This document shows, in pieces, positions 13,666 to 22,309 of a stretch of DNA of 30,002 bases. The DNA lies in assembly GCA_000434235.1 (NCBI GenBank), contig FR892023.1, positions 159,055 to 189,056 on the forward strand. Reading direction: 5' to 3'. The position numbers were made by a program, and so were the translations under genes. Positions within the stretch are counted from its first letter, which is position 1; the number at the start of each line of letters is the position of its first letter. The notes under the pieces were generated by a model. The model searched no databases. It had not been told where the DNA came from and saw only the letters and a list, made by a program, of their open reading frames with translations. The DNA comes from Alistipes sp. CAG:268. Lineage in GTDB: Bacteria; Bacteroidota; Bacteroidia; Bacteroidales; Rikenellaceae.

Positions 13666-14403
13666 TCACTCCCCGACGGCCCGGAAGGCATCCTTGTAAA
13701 GGCCGCACACGGGGCAGGTCCAGTCATCGGGAATCTCCTCGAAAGGGGTGCCGGGGGCAATACCCGTCTCGGGATCTCCCTTTTCGGGATCGTAGACATA
13801 GTCGCAGGCCGTGCAGGCATACCGCTTCGGAATACAAAGATCGGCCACCTTGCGCCAATCGACAAGCCCCCAGAAGGCCTCGACGAAATCGGCCCGGCGG
13901 TTGCGGTAGTCGATGTAGTAGGCATGCTCCCAGACATCGATCGTCAGTACGGGGCGCAGCCCTTCGGTCAGCGGATTGCCGGCATTGGAGCGGGCCAGGA
14001 TCGAGAGACGTCCCGACCGGTCGGCGACAAGCCATACCCAACCCGATCCGAACAACCCGACAGCCGCCTGCGTGAATTTCGCGCGGAACTCCTCGACCGA
14101 GCCGAAGTCGCGGGCCAGACGCTCGGCCAGCCCGGCCGGCATGGGTGACGGATCGGGGGTCAGCATCCGGAAGAAGAACTCGTGATTCCAGGCCTGCGCG
14201 GCGTTGTTGAAGAGCGCACCGTCGGCCGTGCGCACGATCTCGTCGAGCGGCAACTCCTCGTAGGGCGTACCGGCGATCAGGCGGTTGAGGTTGTCCACAT
14301 AGGTCTTGAGGTGCTTGCCGTAGTGGTATTCGAGGGTCTCCCTGCTCATCTTCGGAGCAAGTGCTTCCATCGCATAGGGAAGCTCGGGCAACGTGTGTTT
14401 CAT
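13666..14403 (-). CDS. sodB: Fe-type superoxide dismutase fused to a C-terminal rubredoxin domain
   Basis: With the ATG at 14403 the protein has 245 residues. Residues 1-190 are a complete Fe/Mn SOD close to E. coli SodB: His27 in YHYGKH, a WNH motif near residue 74, and [12 protein letters not shown] with the Asp and His ligands. [10 protein letters not shown] supplies the active-site Gln in the Fe-SOD position; cambialistic behaviour cannot be excluded. Residues 194-245 are a complete rubredoxin: CTAC at 197-200, [18 protein letters not shown] with Cys230 and Cys233. The reading frame is continuous, so this is a true fusion. SOD dismutates superoxide in the cytosol; rubredoxin is a one-electron carrier. 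A terminator isolates it from the upstream barrel gene, so it is probably transcribed alone. An in-frame start at 14460 lies inside that terminator and is rejected. Confidence 0.95.
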   Translation of the reverse strand: MKHTLPELPYAMEALAPKMSRETLEYHYGKHLKTYVDNLNRLIAGTPYEELPLDEIVRTADGALFNNAAQAWNHEFFFRMLTPDPSPMPAGLAERLARDFGSVEEFRAKFTQAAVGLFGSGWVWLVADRSGRLSILARSNAGNPLTEGLRPVLTIDVWEHAYYIDYRNRRADFVEAFWGLVDWRKVADLCIPKRYACTACDYVYDPEKGDPETGIAPGTPFEEIPDDWTCPVCGLYKDAFRAVGE

Positions 14404-14426
14404 CTTTTCGAAGGTTTTGGTTCGGG

Positions 14427-14434
14427 GGAAGATA
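14427..14434 (-). promoter_or_regulatory. Weak candidate -7 box for the SOD-rubredoxin gene
   Basis: The minus strand reads TATCTTCC, six of eight positions of TAnnTTTG counting the free ones, 23 bases before the ATG at 14403. A TTGT lies 22 bases further upstream inside the terminator stem. The match is partial. Confidence 0.3.
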
Positions 14435-14436
14435 AC

Positions 14437-14470
14437 AAAAATTCCGGTCCGTTGTGACAACGAACCGGAA
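14437..14470 (-). terminator. Terminator of the TPR-barrel operon
   Basis: A 14-base stem (14442-14455 with 14457-14470, one mismatch) is followed on the minus strand by five T residues (A at 14437-14441). It separates the barrel gene (ends 14518) from the SOD gene (starts 14403). A second inverted repeat, CCGTTCGG/CCGAACGG at 14487-14509, lies just before it. Confidence 0.8.
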
Positions 14471-14517
14471 AAAGCGATACTTCGGACCGTTCGGGTCTCC
14501 GCCGAACGGACACCGCG

Positions 14518-16296
14518 TCAGAAATTGAGCTTGACACCCGCCGTGAAATGGGCTCCCAGCTCCGGATACCACAGGTATTCGTACAACTTGCGGTTGATCA
14601 GGTTGCGGCCCTCGGCAAAGAGGGTCACACGGTTCGAGACATGCCAGTCGAAGTGGACCCGGAGATCGACGCCGAACGGAACCTCGACCCACGAGACGGC
14701 ATTGCGGATCTCCGCCGGACCGTCACTGCCAGCGATATGCTCGACATCGAAGACATTCCACGTGCGGCAGCTCTGCATCACGGCCTCCACCCCGAAGCCG
14801 ATCTTGCGGCCGGCGTAGGTGACCCCCACATTCCCTTCGAACGACGGCGAGGCATTGGCCCAGCGCTCCTCGTCGTTGTAGATATAGCCGTGCAGGCCGA
14901 GGTCGAACTTCAGCGCGCTCGTCGGACGGTATTCCACCTCGCCGTTGAACGACGTGACGGTCTGGCGTCCCTGCATCGGGCGGAAAACGCCCGGCATCAG
15001 TTCACCCAGAAGCTGCGGTTCGCCGGCCGATGCATCGAGGAACCGGTAACGCTCGGCAAACCAGTAGACCCGGTTGTCGTGGATCGTGAAGCCGGCATAG
15101 AGGCGGTAGGCAAAGCGATCGCGCCCCAGCGTACCGCCCACACCGAAGCGGCCGTTGTAATCGACCGAGCTGCGGTCGAGCCACGCTGTCTCGGAGAGGA
15201 AGGGATTCGCCCCGGCCAGCGACCGGAAGCTGTTGTCGCGGACGTCGCCGTCGATCTCGATGAACGGCTTCAGGCTGCGCGTCCCGAGGTTGATATCGAA
15301 ATGGGCATAGGGAATCACATAGTTGCCCGTCTTCACGATCGGATCGGGGTCGGCGGCCGACTCGACGCGGTCGTGGTAGAAGTCGGCACCGATCTCCATG
15401 CGGATGACATCGCCGTCGATGCCGTAGCGCAGACCGGCACGGATCGTCTGCTGGTTGCTGCCGCCCAGATCGCGGCGGCCCGCCAGGTAGTCATACCCTA
15501 CCCCGGCCGAAAGCATGTGGCGGCCGAAAGCCCGGGCGATACGCCCGAAAGCTGTCAGCGAAGTCTGACCGTAGGCCGCATCGAAATCCCGCTCGGAGTG
15601 GTCGAAGAAGAGGCTTCCGCCCACGCCGACCTCGAAATTCGTGCGCTCGAGGTTCTGGAAGTCATCGCCGATCCGGATATTCAGGCGCGCATCGCCGTAA
15701 TCGTTCATCCGTCCCGGCTCGAAATCGCGCTCGCCAAGGTCCAGCCCCGGGGTGGCCCAGGCCCCGTAGCGGTGGAACATCCGGTTGTCGTAGGAGAGTT
15801 CTCCCTCGAGCACGTGCCGTCCGAGGTATTTGCCCGCGGCAACGCCCGCCCGGTTGTACATCCGCAGCGAGTTGTATTTGCCCCCGAAGTCGTTCTCGAT
15901 GTCGGCATACCGCCCCTCGTGGTTCACGTAACCGATCAGATAGCCCGTCGAGGGGTTTTGCGTCGAGGCGTAGAAGTCCAGCACCGAATTGAGCGGATAA
16001 CCCGCACCGGCCTTCAGGTAGAAGGGCTGCGGACGGTTGAACTCCCAGTAGGTTACCGTCGCCGGCCGGATCGGACGCGTCGTGAGCGTCGTCTGCAGCG
16101 ACAGCGGCGTAATCGTATAGTCGATCTCGGGGCGAATGCGCGTCGTGTCGGTCATATCCGGCTCGACGGGCAGTTTGGCCGCGCTTCCCACACGCGGCAC
16201 ATAGGCCTTGGTCACTTCGACCTGCTTCTCGACCTGGGCCGCGCCCATCCGCGGCAGCGCCGCCAGCAACAGGGCGGCCAACAGCAGTTTTTTCAT
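14518..16296 (-). CDS. Outer-membrane beta-barrel protein, TonB-dependent-receptor-like without plug
   Basis: A 592-residue protein with a signal peptide (MKKLLLAALLLAALPRMGAA, then Q). The mature part is a series of amphipathic strands rich in Tyr, Phe, Arg and Gly, ending in the aromatic terminus VKLNF typical of outer-membrane barrels. Segments such as FAEGRNLINRKLYEYLWYPELG resemble the last strands of TonB-dependent receptors. The N-terminus is too short for a plug domain and no TonB box is evident, so active siderophore or glycan uptake by the usual mechanism is doubtful. Its start lies two bases after the stop of the 992-residue TPR protein, so the two are almost certainly made together. 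I infer a periplasmic/outer-membrane assembly of the two products. A terminator follows. Confidence 0.88.
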   Translation of the reverse strand: MKKLLLAALLLAALPRMGAAQVEKQVEVTKAYVPRVGSAAKLPVEPDMTDTTRIRPEIDYTITPLSLQTTLTTRPIRPATVTYWEFNRPQPFYLKAGAGYPLNSVLDFYASTQNPSTGYLIGYVNHEGRYADIENDFGGKYNSLRMYNRAGVAAGKYLGRHVLEGELSYDNRMFHRYGAWATPGLDLGERDFEPGRMNDYGDARLNIRIGDDFQNLERTNFEVGVGGSLFFDHSERDFDAAYGQTSLTAFGRIARAFGRHMLSAGVGYDYLAGRRDLGGSNQQTIRAGLRYGIDGDVIRMEIGADFYHDRVESAADPDPIVKTGNYVIPYAHFDINLGTRSLKPFIEIDGDVRDNSFRSLAGANPFLSETAWLDRSSVDYNGRFGVGGTLGRDRFAYRLYAGFTIHDNRVYWFAERYRFLDASAGEPQLLGELMPGVFRPMQGRQTVTSFNGEVEYRPTSALKFDLGLHGYIYNDEERWANASPSFEGNVGVTYAGRKIGFGVEAVMQSCRTWNVFDVEHIAGSDGPAEIRNAVSWVEVPFGVDLRVHFDWHVSNRVTLFAEGRNLINRKLYEYLWYPELGAHFTAGVKLNF

Positions 16297-16298
16297 CG

Positions 16299-19277
16299 TC
16301 AGTTCTTCAGTTTTGCGATTCGCTCCTTTGCCTCGTCCACAATTCCGTCATCGGCCGGGGAGTATCCGTCGGCGACGCTCTGGTAGGTCGCACGCGCCTG
16401 GAAGGTATCGCCCTTGCGCACGTAGACATCGCCCAGCAGCAGGAAGGCCTTGGCCAGCCAGTAGGCATTGGGCTCCCGGTCGGAGAAGGCGAAGACCTCC
16501 GACTCGGTCTTGTCCAGATCGCCGCTCTCGAAGAGCGCCTCGATCACGTAGTAGGCCGCCTCGGAGCCCTCGCGGGTCTTCACGTCGGAGGCCAGCTCCT
16601 TATAGAGTTTCAGGGCCTGGTCCCGATCGCCCGATGCGCGCAGCTGGCCGGCCCAGGCATACTTCGCCTCGCGAAGCGCCGTGGCACCCGCATCGGCGTG
16701 TCCGCACACGTCGGCCGCCATGGCGGCGATCCGGTTGCCGTCGCCGCCCGCCACCGTAGCACGCACGTAGCCCGTCATGGCGGTCTCGCGGCCCGAGCGG
16801 GTTGTCGTCACGTCGTACAGACGCCGGTAGGCCGAAGCCGCCTCGTCGTAGCGTTTCTCGGCGAAGGTCAGTTCGGAGAGTTTCTCGAGCGCCTGCTCGG
16901 TATACTGGTTCGTACCCTGCTCCGTCAGGCGGGTGAGCGTCTCGATCGCACCCGCACGGTCGTCCGTACGGAGGCAGCAGTCGCTCAGGTAATAGAGGGC
17001 ATCGGTCAGGTAATAGCCCTTCGGATAACTCGAAACATAGTTGCGCAGCGAGCGGGCCGCAGCGGCGGGGTCGCCCTTGAGGTAGAGATTCTGGGCCGCG
17101 ACGAACGAGAGCGAATCGCGCGACTGGGCCGAGAGATCGCCCTCGAGGCCCGCCTTGGCCGCATAGTCGAAGTAGCCGTCCACGTCGCCCTGCGACACGT
17201 AGATCTCGCGGATGCCCTGCATGGCCTCCCGGGCCTCCGAGGAGCGGGGCGAAGCATCGACGACCATGTCGTAGTAATGCAGCGACTTCTGGCGGTCGCC
17301 CAGATTGAGATAGGCCAGGCCCAGGTCCGAGAGGGCCTGCGCACGGCGGGGCGAGGCGGGGAAATCGGCCACGAAGCGTTCGAGCTGCGCGGCACCCTCG
17401 GCATACTGCTCCTGCGCGATGAAACTGCGCCCCAGTTCGTAGGAGGCTTCGCTCACGTAGTCGCCCTCGCCGTCGGCGATGATCCGTCGCAGGGCCTCCT
17501 GCTTCTCGCCGGTACGGCCCAGGATGCCGAGCGTCACGGCACGCTTGTAGCGGGCATAGTGGCGTTCGGGCGTCGCCAGCGCAATGGCCCGGTCGTAGGA
17601 GGCGACGGCATCGTCGAAGCGGCGTTCGGCATAGTCCACGTCGCCCAGACGGTTCCAGGCGTCGGCCCGGTAACGGTCACGCGGGGTATAGACCTGCAGG
17701 AACTTGTCGAAGGAGCTGCGGGCCTGGGCCATCTCCTCCTTGTCGAAGGCGCAATAGCCCAGGTTGTACCAGGCCATCGCATACTCGCGCGCATCGCGCG
17801 GGGCTCGGCGCAGGTAGGCGTTGTATTTCGCGGCGGCAACCGGATAGTCTCCCTCGGCAAAGGCGATCTCGCCCTGCCAGAAAGAGTTGAGGGCCGAATA
17901 CTTGGGGCTTACGTTCACCGCGGCGGACTCCTCGAGGTAACGCCGTGCGGCAGCCAGGTCACCCGCAGCATAGGCCTCAAGGCCCCGGAAATAGGTAATC
18001 TTCTGCAAGGCGGCACGGATGTCGGCATCGTCAGTAGGCATGGAGCGAATGGCGCGGTAGGCCGCATCGTAGTCGCGCGAATTGTAGTAGGCGGCAATCA
18101 GCAGCGTACGGGCCTCCCCCACACGCGGCGAGGAGGGATAACGCTCGATATAGCGGCTCAGCATGTTGATCGCACCGTTGAAGGCGCCGCCGCCCAGTTC
18201 GTACTGCAGTTTGGCGTAGTTGAAGAGCGCATCCTCGGCGATCGAGGCGTCGAGCGACTCGTCGGAGGCCATGGCGAAGGCCTGCATCGCCGCCTGCTTG
18301 TCACCCGCGCGCAGGTAACAGTCGGCCAGGTGGTAGGAGGCGTTCTGCGTCAGGGCATCCTCGGCGCCGCACGCCTTGCGGAGCCACTCGGCGGCCTCGT
18401 CGTAGCGGGCCGTGCGGTAGAGCGCGAACCCCTTCAGGTAGGAGGCATCCCGGTCCATCTCGCCGCCCGCAGCGGTGTAGCGCTCCATGTGCTCGATGGC
18501 GGCATTGTAGTCGTCGAGCCGGAACCACGACTCGGCGATCACCCGCTCGAGTTCGGCCTGCCGCTCGGGAACGGCCTTGCGCACCAGCTCCTCGCCGTGA
18601 TCGACGACATAGCGGTAGTTGCCGTTGCGGAACTCGATCTGCAGCAGGTAGAAGGGTACCAGATCCCGGTAGGCGTCGCTGCGCGTCAGCTGCGTGAAGC
18701 CATCCTTGGCCCGATCGTAGCGCTCCTCGGCATAGTCGATATAGGAGCGGTAGTAGAGCGCATGGTCGGCATATTCGCTGCGGCTGCCGATCCGCGAGAA
18801 GCGGTCGTAGGCTGCGGCATAGTCTCCCTGGGTAAACTCGACATAACCCATGCGGATGTCGTACTGCTCGCGGCGCGGCGCACTCAGCGCCTTGTACTCG
18901 GTGCGTTCGAAGGCCTCGCGCGCCAGGGGCATGTTCCCCACGGCACAATAGTAGGAGCCCAGCGAGAAGCGCACGTCGTTGGCATAGACCGAACCGGGAT
19001 GGCGCCGTTCGAAATCGCGGAGCGCCCCCTCGGCATCGTCGCTGCCCAGTTCCACGGCGCAGGCGGCCAGGTAGTAGTCGATCTCCTCGCGGGCAGCACG
19101 GTCGGCGGGATCGAGCAGGGCGCGGGCCCGCAGGAACTCATGCCGGGCGTCGCTCCAGCGGCCGTACCCGAAGAGGTCGCGGCCGCGCTCGAGCACGCTA
19201 TTCAGGTCGGATGCGCCGCGCACCGTCAGCGAGCAGACGGACAGCAGCGTAAACAGGATAATCCGGAAGTTTCGCAT
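16299..19277 (-). CDS. Large periplasmic TPR-repeat protein
   Basis: With the ATG at 19277 the protein has 992 residues. MRNFRIILFTLLSVCSLTVRG is a signal peptide, so export to the periplasm is expected. Almost the whole rest consists of tandem TPR-like helical pairs (roughly two dozen), with recurring patterns such as A-W-Y-N-L-G-Y, A-W-N-R-L-G-D-V-D-Y-A and L-S-D-L-G-L-A-Y-L-N-L-G. The length and repeats resemble YbgF/BamD-like scaffold proteins. The start at 19331 is not used because it is a TTG lying on the promoter. A consensus promoter (TTTG, N20, TATCTTTG) occupies 19301-19332 on the minus strand. The barrel gene follows two bases after the stop, which points to a scaffold acting on that barrel or in the same envelope process. 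Confidence 0.9.
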   Translation of the reverse strand: MRNFRIILFTLLSVCSLTVRGASDLNSVLERGRDLFGYGRWSDARHEFLRARALLDPADRAAREEIDYYLAACAVELGSDDAEGALRDFERRHPGSVYANDVRFSLGSYYCAVGNMPLAREAFERTEYKALSAPRREQYDIRMGYVEFTQGDYAAAYDRFSRIGSRSEYADHALYYRSYIDYAEERYDRAKDGFTQLTRSDAYRDLVPFYLLQIEFRNGNYRYVVDHGEELVRKAVPERQAELERVIAESWFRLDDYNAAIEHMERYTAAGGEMDRDASYLKGFALYRTARYDEAAEWLRKACGAEDALTQNASYHLADCYLRAGDKQAAMQAFAMASDESLDASIAEDALFNYAKLQYELGGGAFNGAINMLSRYIERYPSSPRVGEARTLLIAAYYNSRDYDAAYRAIRSMPTDDADIRAALQKITYFRGLEAYAAGDLAAARRYLEESAAVNVSPKYSALNSFWQGEIAFAEGDYPVAAAKYNAYLRRAPRDAREYAMAWYNLGYCAFDKEEMAQARSSFDKFLQVYTPRDRYRADAWNRLGDVDYAERRFDDAVASYDRAIALATPERHYARYKRAVTLGILGRTGEKQEALRRIIADGEGDYVSEASYELGRSFIAQEQYAEGAAQLERFVADFPASPRRAQALSDLGLAYLNLGDRQKSLHYYDMVVDASPRSSEAREAMQGIREIYVSQGDVDGYFDYAAKAGLEGDLSAQSRDSLSFVAAQNLYLKGDPAAAARSLRNYVSSYPKGYYLTDALYYLSDCCLRTDDRAGAIETLTRLTEQGTNQYTEQALEKLSELTFAEKRYDEAASAYRRLYDVTTTRSGRETAMTGYVRATVAGGDGNRIAAMAADVCGHADAGATALREAKYAWAGQLRASGDRDQALKLYKELASDVKTREGSEAAYYVIEALFESGDLDKTESEVFAFSDREPNAYWLAKAFLLLGDVYVRKGDTFQARATYQSVADGYSPADDGIVDEAKERIAKLKN

Positions 19278-19300
19278 AATGGACGAAATATGAATTGTCG

Positions 19301-19332
19301 CAAAGATAATATTTCCGCCGTGCAAAGCCAAA
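19301..19332 (-). promoter_or_regulatory. Promoter of the TPR-barrel operon
   Basis: Reading the minus strand, TTTG (19329-19332), a 20-base spacer and TATCTTTG (19301-19308) match the Bacteroidetes promoter consensus. The expected leader is about 18 bases. Confidence 0.8.
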
Positions 19333-19358
19333 TTTTTTCAACCGACTGCCGCACGGCA

Positions 19359-20444
19359 TCAACGAACGCCCGGCCCGCCGCCGTCGGAGGCGTCGAAATC
19401 GAAGCGCAGTTGGAGACACTCCCCGCCGGCTTCGGGCGAATTGCCGACCGCTAGCCCGATCAGGCGGATCTTGCGCCCGTGGAAATCGACCCCGGCCAGC
19501 AGCGCGTCGGAGACACGGCGCAGGGTTTCGGGCGAATCCACGGCCGAAAAGAGGGTCTTCGAGCGCGTGATCTGGCGGAAGTCGTCGAACTTGAGCTTCA
19601 GCACCACGGTCTTGCCCTTGAACTCATGGCGCAGCAGACGCCCCCACACCTCCTCGCGGACGGCCGAGAGTTCGAGGCCCAGCAGCTCGCGGTCGTCGGT
19701 ATCCTCGGCGAAGGTCGTCTCGGCCCCCAGCGACTTGCGTATCCGATGGGGCTGCACCTCGCGGTCGTCGATCCCGCGGGCATAGCCGTAATAGAGATGT
19801 CCGGCCTTGCCGAAATGGTGCACCAGAGCCGCCTCGTCCCAGGCCCGCAGGTCGGCGCCGGTGCGGATCCCCAGCCGGTGCATCCGCTCGGCCGTGACAG
19901 CACCGATGCCGAAAAAGCGCTCGACGGGGAGCGCCGCAACGAATGCCTCGACCTCCGGAGGCGAGATGGTGAAGAGTCCGTCGGGTTTGCGGTAGTCGGA
20001 GGCGATCTTGGCCAGCATCTTGTTCACGGAGACCCCGGCCGAGGCCGTGAGTCCCGTCTCCCGGAGGATGCGGGCCTTGATCTCCCGGGCGACAAGCGTC
20101 GCCGACGGCAGTTCGGAGACATCGAGGAAGGCCTCGTCGAGCGAAAGCGGCTCGACCCGGTCGGTATAGTCGTGGAAGATGGCGCGGATCTGCTGCGAAA
20201 CGGTCTTGTAGACCTCGAAACGTGCCGGGACGAAGATCAGCCCGGGGCACAGCCGCCGGGCCAGCACCGAGGAGATGGCCGAATGTACACCGTAGGGGCG
20301 GGCTTCGTAGCTGGCCGTCGCGACGACACCCCGCGGGCCGTCGTAACCCACGGCCAAGGGACGCCCCCGGTAGGAAGGGTTGTCGCGCTGCTCGACCGAC
20401 GCATAGAAGGCGTCCATGTCGATGTGTATGATCTTCCGCTGCAC
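19359..20444 (-). CDS. dinB: DNA polymerase IV (Y-family, DinB)
   Basis: A 361-residue Y-family polymerase of normal length. The catalytic acidic residues are present: Asp9 in HIDMDAFYASVEQ and Asp103-Glu104 in SLDEAFLDVS. LTASAGVSVNKMLAKIASDYRKPDG is the conserved palm segment; a helix-hairpin-helix (FFGIGAVTAERMHRLGI) and little-finger domain follow. It copies past DNA lesions with low fidelity. The start is GTG at 20444, which places the conserved H-I-D-M-D at the usual distance. The C-terminus has no obvious QL-S/D-LF clamp-binding motif; LQLRFDFDASDG near the end could serve. It follows the BT_3928-type gene by 3 bases, so it is the last gene of the suf-tmk run. No terminator follows; the TPR promoter lies just beyond. 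Confidence 0.95.
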   Translation of the reverse strand: MQRKIIHIDMDAFYASVEQRDNPSYRGRPLAVGYDGPRGVVATASYEARPYGVHSAISSVLARRLCPGLIFVPARFEVYKTVSQQIRAIFHDYTDRVEPLSLDEAFLDVSELPSATLVAREIKARILRETGLTASAGVSVNKMLAKIASDYRKPDGLFTISPPEVEAFVAALPVERFFGIGAVTAERMHRLGIRTGADLRAWDEAALVHHFGKAGHLYYGYARGIDDREVQPHRIRKSLGAETTFAEDTDDRELLGLELSAVREEVWGRLLRHEFKGKTVVLKLKFDDFRQITRSKTLFSAVDSPETLRRVSDALLAGVDFHGRKIRLIGLAVGNSPEAGGECLQLRFDFDASDGGGPGVR

Positions 20445-20447
20445 GGG

Positions 20448-21566
20448 TCAGGGACGGATGTCGCGGCAGTTGCGCTTGTCGGTGATCGTCCCGTCGTCGA
20501 GTACGACCACTCCGTTGCGCGCCCGCAACATCGTCTTCATCGTCGAGGCGTCGATGTTGTAGCAGCGCACCTCCCCCGAGCCGAAGTCGTGCCAGCAGAC
20601 ATCGTAGAGCGGATCGGGCGTCAGGCAGACTACCTGCGCCCCCTCCGCCGCGGCGTGCTCCACGAGCCGCGCCATACGCCGCGCGCACCGCGGCGAGAGG
20701 CGGTCGAACGAAGTCACGCAGAGCATGTAGAGACGGCCCGGAGTCGAGAGCACCTCCCCGGTGGCATCGCCTTCGGCATCGCGCAGGGCAAATTCGCTGA
20801 TCAGCGGCCGGATGGCCGGGACGTCGCTCGTCGTCCGCGTATCGACCCACTCCCACGTGTCGGCATCCTGCCACTCGGGATCGTCGAGAGAGAATTCACG
20901 CTCCTCGCCCGTCTTCAGGTTGCGGTAAACGAGCACCGTCTCCGACTCGCCCGGAGCCACCGACGGGGCCTGCATCGCCTCGCGGATGTTCACACCGACC
21001 TTGTAGGGCAGGAAGTCGATCAGCGGCAGGTGGATGTAACAGTAATAGCCCAGGTACATCGAGAGGCTGAAGAAGACGCAGGTGAGGGCGATCTCCAGCG
21101 GTTTGAAGGCAAAGATGCGGTCGGGGCGGTAACGCCACCACACCACGAAGGCCATGGGCAGCAGCACGAGGTTCTTGAAGAAGGTCTCCCACGGCGTGAG
21201 CTTGAGCGCCTCGCCGAAGCAGCCGCAGTCCTCGACCGGGAGCAGCGTGGCGCTGAGCAGCGTAAGCAGCGTGAAGAAGATCATCGAGGCCAGCGCGAAG
21301 ATCGAGATGAGACGGATGCGGACCTTGAAAAGCAGCATGCAGCCCATCATCAGCTCGGCGCCGCACAGCCAGATCGAGAAGGTCATCGACGCCGGTTCGA
21401 GGACCTCCATGCCGTAGATCGAGAGGTATTCATTGACCTTCAGGGCCGTGCCCCACGGGTCGATCACCTTCGTGAAGCCCGAGAGGATGAACGTGCAGGC
21501 CAGGATCAGCCGGCAGGCGTGCGACAGCAGCTTGAAGCTGCGTTTCTGACGGATCGAAGGTTTCAT
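20448..21566 (-). CDS. MauE/DoxX-like membrane protein with C-terminal periplasmic domain (BT_3928 type)
   Basis: A 372-residue protein. The N-terminal half has four membrane segments (about residues 15-35, 45-70, 75-100 and 120-150) and the motif EDCGCFGEALKLTPWETFFKN, the signature of MauE/DoxX-like proteins, whose Cys pair is thought to take part in disulfide or electron transfer. A further membrane segment near residues 150-175 precedes a soluble domain. That domain resembles a thioredoxin fold (LYMLCVTSFDRLSPRCARRM, ...AQVVCLTPDP, ...VVVLDDGTI) but lacks a CxxC active site. Bacteroidetes carry this architecture as the BT_3928 family; its role is not known to me. It overlaps the tmk stop by four bases (ATGA) and precedes dinB by three, so it is co-translated with both. 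Confidence 0.85.
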   Translation of the reverse strand: MKPSIRQKRSFKLLSHACRLILACTFILSGFTKVIDPWGTALKVNEYLSIYGMEVLEPASMTFSIWLCGAELMMGCMLLFKVRIRLISIFALASMIFFTLLTLLSATLLPVEDCGCFGEALKLTPWETFFKNLVLLPMAFVVWWRYRPDRIFAFKPLEIALTCVFFSLSMYLGYYCYIHLPLIDFLPYKVGVNIREAMQAPSVAPGESETVLVYRNLKTGEEREFSLDDPEWQDADTWEWVDTRTTSDVPAIRPLISEFALRDAEGDATGEVLSTPGRLYMLCVTSFDRLSPRCARRMARLVEHAAAEGAQVVCLTPDPLYDVCWHDFGSGEVRCYNIDASTMKTMLRARNGVVVLDDGTITDKRNCRDIRP

Positions 21567-22249
21567 TTCCGGGAAAGTATCGGTGCGAGCGCCTCGCGGA
21601 TTTTCGAAAAGATTCCCTCGGGCGTATCCATCGCTCCCGAGGCATCGCTGCAGTCGATGACCTGCAGCTGCGGATCGGCCGCGGCGGCGGCCAGGTAGAC
21701 CTCACGCACGCGACGCTGGAGGTCGAGGGCATCCTCGTGGATGTCGCGGCCGCCCCGGAGGTAGTCGCGGTCGTCGCCCTCGCGCGTCTCCGCAAGTTTG
21801 CGTTCGGTGAACGAGAAAGGTACGTCGAGGAAGAGCGACAGGTCGGGACGCGGCAAGCCGTTGTGGACGAACTCCAGGTCGAGGATCCACCGCATCAGCC
21901 GGTCACGCTGCTCCCCGGCGGGCAGTTTCGCACACTGGTAGCCGACATTCGAATAGACATAACGGTCCAGTACGACGGCCCGTCCCCCGGCCAGCCACTG
22001 CCGGATCTGTGGCGCGAAGTCGGCCCGGTCACCGGCAAACAGCAGCGCCACAAGATAGGGATCGACCTGCCCCACCCCGCCAAACTCGCCCCGCAGGAAG
22101 CGGGCGATCAGTTCGCCGTAAACCGGAGCGTCGAAGCGCGGGAAATGGACATATTCGCTCTCCACGCCCCGCTCGGCCAGCAGGCGGCGCAAAAGACGGA
22201 CCTGGGTCGATTTGCCCGCACCGTCCAAACCTTCGAGTACGATAAACAT
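21563..22249 (-). CDS. tmk: Thymidylate kinase
   Basis: A 228-residue P-loop kinase that phosphorylates dTMP to dTDP with ATP in the cytosol, needed for dTTP synthesis. The P-loop is GLDGAGKST at residues 7-15, followed by a HFPRFD segment, the DRYVYSN motif that binds dTMP, DLSLFLDVPF, and an Arg-rich LID around REGDDRDYLRGG. It is a few residues longer than the E. coli enzyme (213). The gene lies 60 bases after sufS, on the same strand, and its last four bases overlap the next start. Identification is firm; whether transcription comes from the suf promoter or a separate one cannot be told. Confidence 0.95.
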   Translation of the reverse strand: MFIVLEGLDGAGKSTQVRLLRRLLAERGVESEYVHFPRFDAPVYGELIARFLRGEFGGVGQVDPYLVALLFAGDRADFAPQIRQWLAGGRAVVLDRYVYSNVGYQCAKLPAGEQRDRLMRWILDLEFVHNGLPRPDLSLFLDVPFSFTERKLAETREGDDRDYLRGGRDIHEDALDLQRRVREVYLAAAAADPQLQVIDCSDASGAMDTPEGIFSKIREALAPILSRK

Positions 22250-22309
22250 CGGTATAGCGTATAATTTGCAACAGTCTCTTCATTTGCCCAGCCACACGCG
22301 AGGCTCCCC

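Noticed and set aside
14548..16386. A 612-codon open frame opposite the outer-membrane barrel
   Set aside because: The minus strand has a signal peptide and barrel-like strands with an aromatic end; the plus frame has no family pattern.
19317..19357. GCCGTGC/GCACGGC inverted repeat spanning the TPR promoter
   Set aside because: The arms are only 7 bases with a 27-base loop and no T tract, so I cannot call it a terminator or an operator.
16698..19454. A 918-codon open frame opposite the large TPR protein
   Set aside because: Long antisense frames are common in GC-rich genes. The minus strand has a signal peptide, TPR repeats and a consensus promoter, while the plus frame shows none of these.
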